Below are positions 1-6,840 of a DNA stretch of 12,693 nt, one piece after another. The position numbers and the translations under genes are program-made. Within the stretch, counting starts at the first letter, position 1; every line of letters starts with the position of its first letter. Source of the DNA: Saprospiraceae bacterium (GTDB taxonomy: Bacteria > Bacteroidota > Bacteroidia > Chitinophagales > Saprospiraceae); assembly GCA_007134625.1 (NCBI GenBank), contig SLKL01000017.1, positions 1-12,693 on the forward strand. Reading direction: 5' to 3'. The notes beneath the pieces are model-generated. The model was not told the DNA's origin and made no database searches. It was given only the letters and a program-made list of their open reading frames with translations.

Positions 1-365
1 TCATTACTGCTTTCTCTTCTATAGGTTTGTGCAGCCAATTTTAGGTTGAATTCCTCGTCAAAACCCCCAAGCCATAATCCAGCAGCAAAAATAGAGGATA
101 TTTCAGGCTGTCCTGCAGGAGGTGTCGGCACCACATACCTTGCTCTACTTAAGTCCCACCATTTATCACCCCCTGTCATAATCCTTGCTCTTACTCTATT
201 AATAGCCAAATCTTTTTGGGCTTTAGCCATAGCGCAGTCAGATCGGTAAGTGGCAGGTGGTTCTTCGCCGGTATCATTATCAAAACCGGGTGGCGTATAA
301 GCATGAAGAGGGGTATGAGCAGAAATGAGGAAAAAAACAATTGCGAAAAGTGTAGCAGTCTTCAT
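1..365 (-). CDS. N-terminal part of a large T9SS-type surface protein (truncated by window edge)
   Basis: The reading frame opens with ATG at 363-365 and runs 121 codons without a stop to the window edge, so only the N-terminus is visible. Residues 1-22 (MKTATLFAIVFFLISAHTPL followed by HA) look like a Sec signal peptide. The mature part carries NRVRARIMTGGDKWWDL (about 56-72), then a VVPTPP stretch, then SSIFAAGLWLGGFD (about 90-103) and LKLAAQTYR. From memory, this succession (N-V-x-A-R, GGD-x-WWD, S-x-IFA-G-x-W-GG, LKLAAQTY) is a recurrent start of very large Bacteroidota exported proteins that end in a T9SS sorting domain. The C-terminus is outside the window, so secretion by T9SS is inferred, and the biochemical role of the family is unknown to me. 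The gene is divergent from the T9SS cargo gene at 585 across a 219-base spacer. Confidence 0.8.
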   Translation of the reverse strand, partial: MKTATLFAIVFFLISAHTPLHAYTPPGFDNDTGEEPPATYRSDCAMAKAQKDLAINRVRARIMTGGDKWWDLSRARYVVPTPPAGQPEISSIFAAGLWLGGFDEEFNLKLAAQTYRRESSN

Positions 366-387
366 AATCAATGGTTTATTATGGGCG

Positions 388-395
388 CAAAAAGA
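388..395 (-). promoter_or_regulatory. Possible -7 element for the truncated surface-protein gene
   Basis: On the minus strand the sequence reads TCTTTTTG, seven of eight matches to the Bacteroidota -7 consensus TAnnTTTG, and lies 22 bases before the ATG at 365. I see no well-spaced TTTG -33 box. The match is weak in such AT-rich sequence. Confidence 0.25.
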
Positions 396-563
396 CATTT
401 TCAAATTTGGATAAATTGAAAATTTCGGGTAAAACTAAGGCTTACATTCCTAAAATACAAATCAATACCGAAAAATTCCTTTTAAGTGCATAAAATTTAA
501 CATTTAAAAAGAAAAAACGAGTGATATACTCAAGAAAAAACTCATCCAATATAGAAATTTATT

Positions 564-571
564 TATCTTAG
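564..571 (+). promoter_or_regulatory. Possible -7 element for the 585-3221 gene
   Basis: TATCTTAG matches TAnnTTTG at seven of eight positions and ends 13 bases before the ATG at 585, which would give a very short leader. No clear -33 box is visible. The rest of the divergent spacer (366-584) is AT-rich, and I see nothing else definite in it. Confidence 0.3.
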
Positions 572-584
572 CAAAAACAATTCT

Positions 585-3221
585 ATGAAGGCTATTGTAT
601 TTACTATATCTTTTCTCTTGCTATCTTTTATCATCCACTCGCAGGTAATTCACGACCTCGATCGATCTGTGATAATTGAAACTACTACCAACCAAGCCGA
701 ATCTTACATTCAATTAAATTGGGTTCATGACGATAATGCACAATCCTATAATATTTATAGAAAGGAGCCCTCAGCAAATTTCTGGGGTTCCATCCTCGCG
801 ACATTACCTCCTGATTCACTGAACTGGAAAGATACCAATATAGAAGCTGGGGTTTTGTATGAATACAGAGTTGAAAAAGTCTTAACCGGACCAAATAGCA
901 ATGGATATCTTTACAGTGGAATTGAATTACCACCGGAGCATCACAGGGGGATGTGTATTTTGGCAATAGACAGTTCCTTCAAAGTAAGCCTGGAAACAGA
1001 AATAGCGCGATTGGTAAATGATATGGAAAATGAAGGATGGAAGGTTGTTATCCTCTATTGCTCTGAGAATGACAGCCCTCCTGAGCTACGGGAAAGAGTA
1101 ATCAACGCCTACAATGAACATCCTGATGAAAACTTTTACAGCCTGTTACTTTTGGGTAGTGTTCCTGTACCCTATTCAGGAAATATTGTTCCCGATGGAC
1201 ATCCCGATCATCAGGGAGCCTGGCCTGCTGATGGTTACTACGGAAGCATGACAGGAAACTGGACAGATCAGACAGTAAATATAACAGTCGCATCGGACCC
1301 CAGAAACCACAATGTTCCCGGCGATGGCAAATTCGACCAAAGTACCTTTCCCGGGCTTTTGCAATTGGCTGTGGGAAGAATTGATTTTCACGACTTACCC
1401 GCATTTGATAAATCAGAGGAAGACCTACTCAGAAATTATTTAGATAAAAATCACCTATGGCGCAGGGGGCAAATCTCTTCAGTTGAAAGAGGGCTTGTAC
1501 ACAATAACTTTGGGGGTATCGATGAAGGTTTTGGTCAAAATGGTCACAAAAACTTTTCTGTAATGTTTGGAATAGACAGTGTTCACGTTTTACCTTACAG
1601 ATCTACTTTACAGAATGAACCTTACCTCTGGAGTTACGGTGCGGGACCGGGCAATCCATCCAATGCCGGGGGAATTATCAGTACATCTAATTTGGCTACG
1701 GATTCCATCCAATCCATTTTCACCATGCTTTTCGGTTCTTATTTTGGGGACTGGGGTTATACCAACAATCTATTGCGCGCAGCCCTTGCTTCGGGAACCG
1801 TTTTGACTAATGTATGGGCAGGCAGACCCAACTGGCAATTTCACCATATGGCTATGGGTAAACCAATAGGCTATTCAGTCTTAAAATCGAAAAACAACAA
1901 CAGCATTTATCAAACCGGTTTATTTCCAAGAGGAGTACATATGGCACTAATGGGCGACCCTACCCTATCCATGTATGTGTCTCAGCCACCTGAAGATATT
2001 CATATCTCACAAGCTACTGACACTTTAATTATTTCATGGACATCAGTTTCTTCGGCCGAAGGGTACTATCTTTACTACCGTGCAGCAGATGATTATTCAT
2101 ATACTTTAATTAAGGATGAAATAATCACGGATACCTTTTTTCTAAAAAAATGTCCTCCGTCTGGCATCGTTGAGTACATGGTAAGAAGTACCGAATTGAT
2201 AAGCTCAGCGAGCGGAACCTTTTACCATTTGAGTCCGGGAATAAAAACCTCTTTTGAAGCAGATTTAGATGAGTTTCTGCCGACAAGTGATTTTGAATAT
2301 GAAGTATTTTTCGATCAACTCACACTGGAGAATAACTCATCGGCAGCTACTCATTTCCACTGGAATTTTGGGGATGGCTTTACTGACAGCCTTGCGTCTC
2401 CGGTTTACCTGTTTGATTCATCAGGTGTATTTGAGGTTTGCTTAAAAGCATTTAATTCATGCTATGAAGATGAAATTTGTAGCGAAATTGAGGTAATTAA
2501 CAGCATGCCATTTGTTGAAGCTGAAAAAGAAGACATCAGTTGTCATGGTAATGCAGATGGAAAAATATCCATTGAATTGCTGGAAGGAGCACCTAACCCG
2601 ATTTTACTGTGGAGCAATGGAAGTGAAGGAGTTGAAGTTAATGATTTGTCTGCCGGAACCTATTACCTGACCATCAGCACCGTAACCGGAAAAGAAGAGG
2701 AATTCGGACCCTGGATAATCAGTGAACCTGACAGTCTGAATATTGAAATCATACCAACTTACCCGGATGATTCTGAAAATAACGGCAGCATCATGACGAG
2801 CGTAACAGGAGGAACGCCGCCCTACAATTATTTGTGGTCCACCGGGGATACACTGGCTGACATCGATCAATTAAGTTCGGGATTGTATTGTGTCACTATT
2901 TCTGATCAAAATGGTTGCGAAATGGAAAAATGCTATCTTTTAGATGCTACATCAGTTTCGGATATCGATGAAAAACTCCAGATTATAGTGTTCCCCAATC
3001 CTGCAAAAGATCAGATTGTACTTCAGTGGGATGCTCCTTTGGAAAAGAATACAAGTCTTCAAATTCACAATAACAAGGGTGAATTGATGAAAACTATTCA
3101 GCTTTCAGGCAGATCCAACTTTACAAAAATCAATATTGCAGACTTTCCTTCTGGAATTTATCATATCACTATGGAAATAGTTGATAAGCGCAGGATTTAT
3201 TCATTCACGAAAATGGAATAG
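585..3221 (+). CDS. Mosaic T9SS cargo protein: C25/gingipain-like fold, fn3, PKD, SprB repeats, type A sorting domain
   Basis: An 878-residue exported protein. Residues 1-20 form a signal peptide ending in HSQ. Domains that can be recognised, in order: an fn3-like domain (about 25-100); an alpha/beta region (about 120-470) with LLLLGSVPVPYSG, PDGHPDHQGAWPADGYYG, LAVGRIDF and HMALMGDPTLSMYV, resembling the caspase-like C25 family; a second fn3-like domain (about 470-555); a PKD domain with HWNFGDG (592-598); two SprB-type repeats (about 643-700 and 718-785, with ISCHGNADGKI and GGTPPYNYLWSTGD); and a T9SS type A sorting domain (about 800-878, with VFPNPAKDQIVLQW and FPSGIYH). Where C25 peptidases carry the catalytic His-Gly and Cys, this protein reads LWSYGAGPG (348-356) and MLFGSYFGDW (381-390). 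I therefore infer that it is not an active cysteine protease. It is probably exported through T9SS and displayed on, or released from, the outer membrane. An adhesive or scaffold role is a guess. It converges on the next gene with only 7 bases between stops. Confidence 0.85.
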   Translation: MKAIVFTISFLLLSFIIHSQVIHDLDRSVIIETTTNQAESYIQLNWVHDDNAQSYNIYRKEPSANFWGSILATLPPDSLNWKDTNIEAGVLYEYRVEKVLTGPNSNGYLYSGIELPPEHHRGMCILAIDSSFKVSLETEIARLVNDMENEGWKVVILYCSENDSPPELRERVINAYNEHPDENFYSLLLLGSVPVPYSGNIVPDGHPDHQGAWPADGYYGSMTGNWTDQTVNITVASDPRNHNVPGDGKFDQSTFPGLLQLAVGRIDFHDLPAFDKSEEDLLRNYLDKNHLWRRGQISSVERGLVHNNFGGIDEGFGQNGHKNFSVMFGIDSVHVLPYRSTLQNEPYLWSYGAGPGNPSNAGGIISTSNLATDSIQSIFTMLFGSYFGDWGYTNNLLRAALASGTVLTNVWAGRPNWQFHHMAMGKPIGYSVLKSKNNNSIYQTGLFPRGVHMALMGDPTLSMYVSQPPEDIHISQATDTLIISWTSVSSAEGYYLYYRAADDYSYTLIKDEIITDTFFLKKCPPSGIVEYMVRSTELISSASGTFYHLSPGIKTSFEADLDEFLPTSDFEYEVFFDQLTLENNSSAATHFHWNFGDGFTDSLASPVYLFDSSGVFEVCLKAFNSCYEDEICSEIEVINSMPFVEAEKEDISCHGNADGKISIELLEGAPNPILLWSNGSEGVEVNDLSAGTYYLTISTVTGKEEEFGPWIISEPDSLNIEIIPTYPDDSENNGSIMTSVTGGTPPYNYLWSTGDTLADIDQLSSGLYCVTISDQNGCEMEKCYLLDATSVSDIDEKLQIIVFPNPAKDQIVLQWDAPLEKNTSLQIHNNKGELMKTIQLSGRSNFTKINIADFPSGIYHITMEIVDKRRIYSFTKME

Positions 3222-3228
3222 CCTGACT

Positions 3229-3609
3229 TCAATTCAATTTGCGACTCCTTTTATAGGCTTTCATATTGACGTAAAGGGAAGCCATCAAAGCAAGAAAAAA
3301 CACGCCTATGGTAACCACATCAGCCTGCAAAGGAGTAATCTGAATACCAAGCAAACGATCAAGTATGTATTGAATGTATGATGGAGGCATTCCGGTTTCA
3401 CCCAATTCTCTCAATACCATATAATGCCAATCAGTTAGCGGACAATAACCAATTCCGTAAAATATCCCTAAAATAAACCATGAGCCACCGGTTAGCAAAA
3501 GTGTAATCAAGTTACAAAATCGCAGGACAGGAAAAATCCAACCGAACACATTAAACACAATCAAAAGACTGTGAAAAACAATGAAAAAGTAATCCAGACA
3601 TAGATACAC
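3229..3609 (-). CDS. DUF2784-type small integral membrane protein
   Basis: A 126-residue protein with three likely membrane segments (about 5-25, 31-52 and 96-116) and a basic C-terminal tail (KAYKRSRKLN). The FFIVFHSLLIVFNVFGW start, the central YGIGYCPLTDWHYMVLRELG motif (51-70) and the SYIQYILDRLLG stretch match my recollection of DUF2784 proteins, whose function is not known. The start is GTG at 3607-3609. An in-frame TGA lies seven codons upstream, and the first in-frame ATG would remove half the protein, including the first two membrane segments, so GTG is the only sensible start I can find. The gene stands alone, convergent with the T9SS cargo gene on its left and divergent from tyrS on its right. 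I found no clear promoter. Confidence 0.72.
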   Translation of the reverse strand: MYLCLDYFFIVFHSLLIVFNVFGWIFPVLRFCNLITLLLTGGSWFILGIFYGIGYCPLTDWHYMVLRELGETGMPPSYIQYILDRLLGIQITPLQADVVTIGVFFLALMASLYVNMKAYKRSRKLN

Positions 3610-3683
3610 TTGTTTTGGCTTTTTGATTCAATATACTTAATAGGGAAAATTGGAAAAAATTGCATAAGTTGGTCATTGACTTT

Positions 3684-3947
3684 TAGTTTCAGGATCCTGG
3701 CTTCTGGCTACTAGCTGTTAGCTACTGGCTTCTAGCTACTGGCTTCTAGCTTCTAGCTTCTGGCAGCTTATTAATCATTGCATGAATCAATAAATTGGCT
3801 TTTAACTACTGGTTATTGGTCTGATTAGCTACTCACTACCTGCTATTAGCTTCCAGCTCACAAGATAGTAGCTAGAGGCACACATGTGACATGTGCACAG
3901 AAGCCAAAAGCCAGAAACCAGAAACCAAAAGCTAAAGTAAGCAGCTA
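3684..3947. repeat. Degenerate heptamer array with inverted distal arm (foldback repeat)
   Basis: From 3698 to 3767 there are ten consecutive 7-base units in perfect phase: TGGCTTC, TGGCTAC, TAGCTGT, TAGCTAC, TGGCTTC, TAGCTAC, TGGCTTC, TAGCTTC, TAGCTTC, TGGCAGC. Two more degenerate units precede them from 3684. After an unrelated 28-base interruption, looser units resume (TGGCTTT at 3796, TAACTAC, TGGTTAT, then TAGCTAC at 3826, TCACTAC, CTGCTAT, TAGCTTC at 3847). From 3900 to 3934 the same heptamer appears five times in reverse complement (GAAGCCA, AAAGCCA, GAAACCA, GAAACCA, AAAGCTA), with GCAGCTA at 3941. The two arms could therefore pair into a long imperfect hairpin. I recall similar heptamer runs between genes in other Bacteroidota but cannot verify this here. 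No reading frame spans the array. Confidence 0.85.
3881..3895. repeat. Perfect short palindrome at the turn of the heptamer array
   Basis: CACATGT, a single G, then ACATGTG form a perfect 7-base inverted repeat around one base. It sits between the direct heptamers (ending about 3875) and the inverted heptamers (starting 3900), which places it at the tip of the potential foldback. Confidence 0.6.
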
Positions 3948-3991
3948 AAAAAACCTGAACCCAAATCTGTATATGAACTCCGTAATTTTAT

Positions 3992-3999
3992 TAATTTTG
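3992..3999 (+). promoter_or_regulatory. -7 promoter element of tyrS
   Basis: TAATTTTG is an exact match to the Bacteroidota -7 consensus TAnnTTTG and ends 17 bases before the tyrS ATG. Transcription would start about ten bases before the gene. I see no good TTTG box at the usual -33 distance. Confidence 0.55.
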
Positions 4000-4016
4000 C
4001 GCAAATTTTTTAATAG

Positions 4017-5294
4017 ATGGATTTTTTAAAGGAATTGCAGTGGAGGGGTATGCTGCACGATATGAGCCCGGGATTAGATGAAGAACTCAAAAAACCGGCA
4101 TGTAAAGCTTATATTGGTTTTGACCCGACTGCACCTTCGTTAACGATAGGAAATTATGTTCAAATCATGATGTTGAAGTTTTTTCAACAGGGAGGACATC
4201 AGCCTATCGTGTTGATGGGTGGCGCTACAGGAATGATAGGGGATCCTTCATTTAAGGATAAGGAAAGAGAACTGAAAAATGAGGAGGAATTAGAAGCCAA
4301 TCTCAACCATCAAAAGGCACAATTTGAAAAATTACTCGGTGATTTTGATCTGCCCGGTGGACCAATGATGATGAATAATCATGACTTTTATAAGGACATG
4401 AATGTGCTTACATTTTTAAGGGATGTCGGCAAAAGCCTTACGGTCAATTACATGATGGCGAAAGACTCTGTTAAAAACAGGTTGGACACCGGCCTTTCCT
4501 TTACTGAATTCAGTTATCAGCTATTGCAGGCTTATGACTTTTATCATTTGTATAAAAATTTTGGTTGCAAAATTCAAATGGGTGGTTCAGATCAATGGGG
4601 CAACATCACAAGCGGAACGGAATACATCCGCAGGAATATAAAGGATGGTAAGGCTTATGCGGTAACCACTCCCCTACTGACCAAAGCAGATGGCACCAAA
4701 TTTGGAAAATCTGAAAGCGGAAACATCTGGCTCGACCCCAATCTTACCTCACCTTATCAATTTTTCCAGTTTTGGCTAAATGCAGACGACAGGGATCTGC
4801 CAAGATTTTTGAAGACCTTTTCACTCAAGCCGAAAAAAGAAATAATCGAGTTGGTTGAAAATATTCATTCAGACCCAAATGCCGTAAAAAGAGCCTTAGC
4901 CGAAGAACTTTGCAGCAGAATACACTCAAAAGAAGATACTGAAGCAGTAGAAACGGTCTCTTCCCTCCTTTTTGATAAAAAGTTTACGGCGGAGAGATTG
5001 GAGGGGCTGAAACCAGAGATCCTGAAAATGGTAGCTATGGAAATTCCATCTGCCAACATCAACATAGGAGTTTTGGGAGAAGGCTTAACTCCTACCGAGT
5101 TGCTTACCGAGCACAGTCAGTTTTTTAAATCAAAAAGTGAACTGAGAAGAATAATATCCGGCAATGCACTTTCCGTAAACAAAAGAAAGGTAACAGATAT
5201 CGATCACCAATTTGACAGACATGATTTGGTAGCCGAAAAATACATACTTATTGAATCCGGAAAGAAGAAAAAGTTTATGATAATTGTGCATTAG
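4017..5294 (+). CDS. tyrS: Tyrosyl-tRNA synthetase (TyrRS), variant HIGH motif
   Basis: A 425-residue class I aminoacyl-tRNA synthetase that activates tyrosine with ATP and charges tRNA-Tyr in the cytoplasm. The Rossmann catalytic domain opens with YIGFDPTAPSLTIGN (32-46). Tyrosine-site residues are present in FTEFSYQLLQAYDF (Y167, Q171, D174) and GGSDQWGNITSG (Q193). The KMSKS-equivalent loop is TKFGKSESG (227-235). An anticodon-binding helical region follows, then an S4-like RNA-binding domain from about 360 to the end. The length is normal. The oddity is the HIGH signature, which reads TIGN at 43-46 (codons from 4143), so the first histidine is threonine and the last is asparagine. All other active-site residues I can check are intact, so I expect a working enzyme. 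The gene is transcribed alone, behind its own -7 element and the heptamer array. Confidence 0.96.
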   Translation: MDFLKELQWRGMLHDMSPGLDEELKKPACKAYIGFDPTAPSLTIGNYVQIMMLKFFQQGGHQPIVLMGGATGMIGDPSFKDKERELKNEEELEANLNHQKAQFEKLLGDFDLPGGPMMMNNHDFYKDMNVLTFLRDVGKSLTVNYMMAKDSVKNRLDTGLSFTEFSYQLLQAYDFYHLYKNFGCKIQMGGSDQWGNITSGTEYIRRNIKDGKAYAVTTPLLTKADGTKFGKSESGNIWLDPNLTSPYQFFQFWLNADDRDLPRFLKTFSLKPKKEIIELVENIHSDPNAVKRALAEELCSRIHSKEDTEAVETVSSLLFDKKFTAERLEGLKPEILKMVAMEIPSANINIGVLGEGLTPTELLTEHSQFFKSKSELRRIISGNALSVNKRKVTDIDHQFDRHDLVAEKYILIESGKKKKFMIIVH

Positions 5295-5300
5295 AAAGGA

Positions 5301-5321
5301 AAAGCTACAAAGAAAAGCTTT
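5301..5321. terminator. Weak hairpin between convergent tyrS and the iron-sulfur carrier gene
   Basis: AAAGCT (5301-5306) and AGCTTT (5316-5321) form a 6-base inverted repeat around a 9-base loop, just after the tyrS stop and overlapping the end of the opposing gene. It could help stop both transcripts. The stem is short and AT-rich and no clear T-run follows, so this is tentative. Confidence 0.2.
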
Positions 5322-5631
5322 CACCGCAAGCACAGGTTCTGGCTGCATTGGGATTATTAAAGTAAAAACCCTGTCCATCAAGACCACCCGAAAATTCGAG
5401 TGTGGTATTGCAGAGATACAAGAAACTCTTTAAATCAGTGACGAGTTTTACTCCATTGTGCTCAAAAACCTGATCGTTTTCCCGCTCTGTATTGTCAAAT
5501 ACCATATTATAGGTCAAGCCTGAACAACCACCACTTGTTACTTCCACACGAACGAAATAATCTGGACCGTAACTCTCTTTTTCCCTAATCTGAAGAATTT
5601 TTTCTTTAGCACTTTCAGCAACAAATAGCAT
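5305..5631 (-). CDS. A-type iron-sulfur cluster carrier (HesB/IscA/ErpA/SufA family)
   Basis: A 108-residue cytoplasmic protein that carries or delivers Fe-S clusters to apo-enzymes. The three cluster-ligand cysteines of the family are visible: one in SGGCSGLTY (Cys36) and two in the C-terminal TCACGESF (Cys100 and Cys102). The FDN motif and the NPNA stretch before the last two cysteines are also typical. I chose the ATG at 5629-5631 because it gives the usual family length. The frame extends upstream to a TTG at 5670, but that would add a 13-residue Tyr/Lys-rich leader atypical for the family, encoded by AT-rich DNA that looks like promoter sequence (TAATTTAG lies just before the ATG). The gene follows the T9SS cargo gene by 72 bases on the same strand. 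Family members are hard to separate by sequence alone, and there is no suf or isc neighbour, so I assign no symbol. Confidence 0.92.
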   Translation of the reverse strand: MLFVAESAKEKILQIREKESYGPDYFVRVEVTSGGCSGLTYNMVFDNTERENDQVFEHNGVKLVTDLKSFLYLCNTTLEFSGGLDGQGFYFNNPNAARTCACGESFSL

Positions 5632-5703
5632 TTTCTCTAAATTAATTTTATAGTAATATTTAACATCCAATTACTGAATATAGTTCTAACTAGGGTATCT
5701 TTT

Positions 5704-6840
5704 TTAGGGTCGAATTATTACCAGTCTGCGTGTCGATATGATATTGTTATGGGCATCCACCAAAGAGTACAAATAAGTGCCCGCCTCCAAATGGGAAATG
5801 TCCACCATCTCTCTTTTATTACCATCAATTCTGTAGTTTGATTCCCATTTTGTAACACCCAATATATTCATAATACGGACTTTATACCTTCCAGGATTCA
5901 GGTTGATAAAACTGAGAGCAATAAAGCCATAAGATGGGTTGGGGCTCACGTATAATCCACTTTCTTCAGGATAGCCGGCAAAGACATCTGCGGCTGTCAC
6001 TTCATTATAAATATAGTCAGCTCTTGTAATATTCTCCTCCTCATCCAGGCTGAGCGTTAAAACAGGTTCCTTGGAAAACTCATCGTAGTAGAAATAACTC
6101 ACAGAACGCTGTTCACCAAGTTCATCTATTCCCATTAAATCCGATATATCTACCCAGGGAAAAAAACCTGTTTTTACATCAATTCTGGAAACTGAACTTT
6201 CGATCCTCTTTAAGCGAACTACCTCAAACATGGCTTCACGGATGAGCAACAAGCCCCAGGCATCCACCACTTCCTCTCGATTAATCTGTACTCTCAACCT
6301 TATGCTGTCCGGTGTAAACGGAAAATCAGTAAAAAGGGTATCGGGCAACTGCCCTGCAGCAATAGGAAACACAAGAGAACTGTTTTCTCTAAAACTATCC
6401 CCATAGGTAATATCTGCTCTTTTCCCATTAATTGGCGGCACATAGTTGCCGATCAAGTCTAAACCAAGATTAAGTGGATCCCCGCCTGACACACCCAACT
6501 CTTTCATTTCATTTTCACCTAATTGAAAATAACTCTCAATACCACCAGATAAAAACAAGACAGAATTGGCATTGGGAAACTTAGTATTGTGCTTACCACG
6601 GGTTCTGCTGTGAAAAATTGTCTCCAAAACAAACATCCCTTGCAAAGTAGAGTAATCCCATACCTGATCGGGTCCTTCATTCCCGATAGTGGCACCTACA
6701 GGCATATTGTCCACCATTTGTCTAAGCGTATCACCTACCTGAGGTAAAGAATGCGGGGATACAGTTATCTGTCCCTGCAAAACAGTGGGCAGCAGGATTA
6801 TCGAAAAGAGGACCAACAAGAAAGAAAATCCCTTCATCAT
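5704..6840 (-). CDS. T9SS type A sorting domain protein, coupled to the ABC exporter gene
   Basis: A 378-residue exported protein. Residues 1-24 form a signal peptide (hydrophobic core FLLVLFSIILL, ending LQGQ). The N-terminal region has LPQVGDTLRQMVDNMP and GNEGPDQVWDYSTLQG (about 32-68), a pattern I have seen in other Bacteroidota secreted proteins of unknown role. The middle (about 90-290) is predicted beta-rich and I recognise no enzyme motif. The C-terminus (about 295-378) is a type A sorting domain: LYVSPNPSYGFIALSF, then VRIMNILGV, then LEAGTYLYSL. I infer export by Sec, then T9SS, then removal of this domain and surface attachment. Two adjacent ATGs (6840 and 6837) are possible starts. 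With the first, ATGA overlaps the TGA stop of the exporter gene, which suggests translational coupling. No function can be assigned beyond a surface or secreted protein. Confidence 0.85.
   Translation of the reverse strand: MMKGFSFLLVLFSIILLPTVLQGQITVSPHSLPQVGDTLRQMVDNMPVGATIGNEGPDQVWDYSTLQGMFVLETIFHSRTRGKHNTKFPNANSVLFLSGGIESYFQLGENEMKELGVSGGDPLNLGLDLIGNYVPPINGKRADITYGDSFRENSSLVFPIAAGQLPDTLFTDFPFTPDSIRLRVQINREEVVDAWGLLLIREAMFEVVRLKRIESSVSRIDVKTGFFPWVDISDLMGIDELGEQRSVSYFYYDEFSKEPVLTLSLDEEENITRADYIYNEVTAADVFAGYPEESGLYVSPNPSYGFIALSFINLNPGRYKVRIMNILGVTKWESNYRIDGNKREMVDISHLEAGTYLYSLVDAHNNIISTRRLVIIRP

Noticed and set aside
40..110. Frameshifted remnant on the plus strand near the left edge
   Set aside because: The continuous minus-strand frame from 365 to the edge with a signal peptide and conserved motifs explains this DNA. 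Plus-strand frames are shadows.
3684..3947. CRISPR array
   Set aside because: The units are 7 bases and contiguous, without spacers of regular length, and no cas genes are nearby.
5632..5670. N-terminal extension of the iron-sulfur carrier to a TTG start
   Set aside because: The extra 13 residues are atypical for the family and are encoded by AT-rich promoter-like sequence. The ATG at 5631 gives the normal length.
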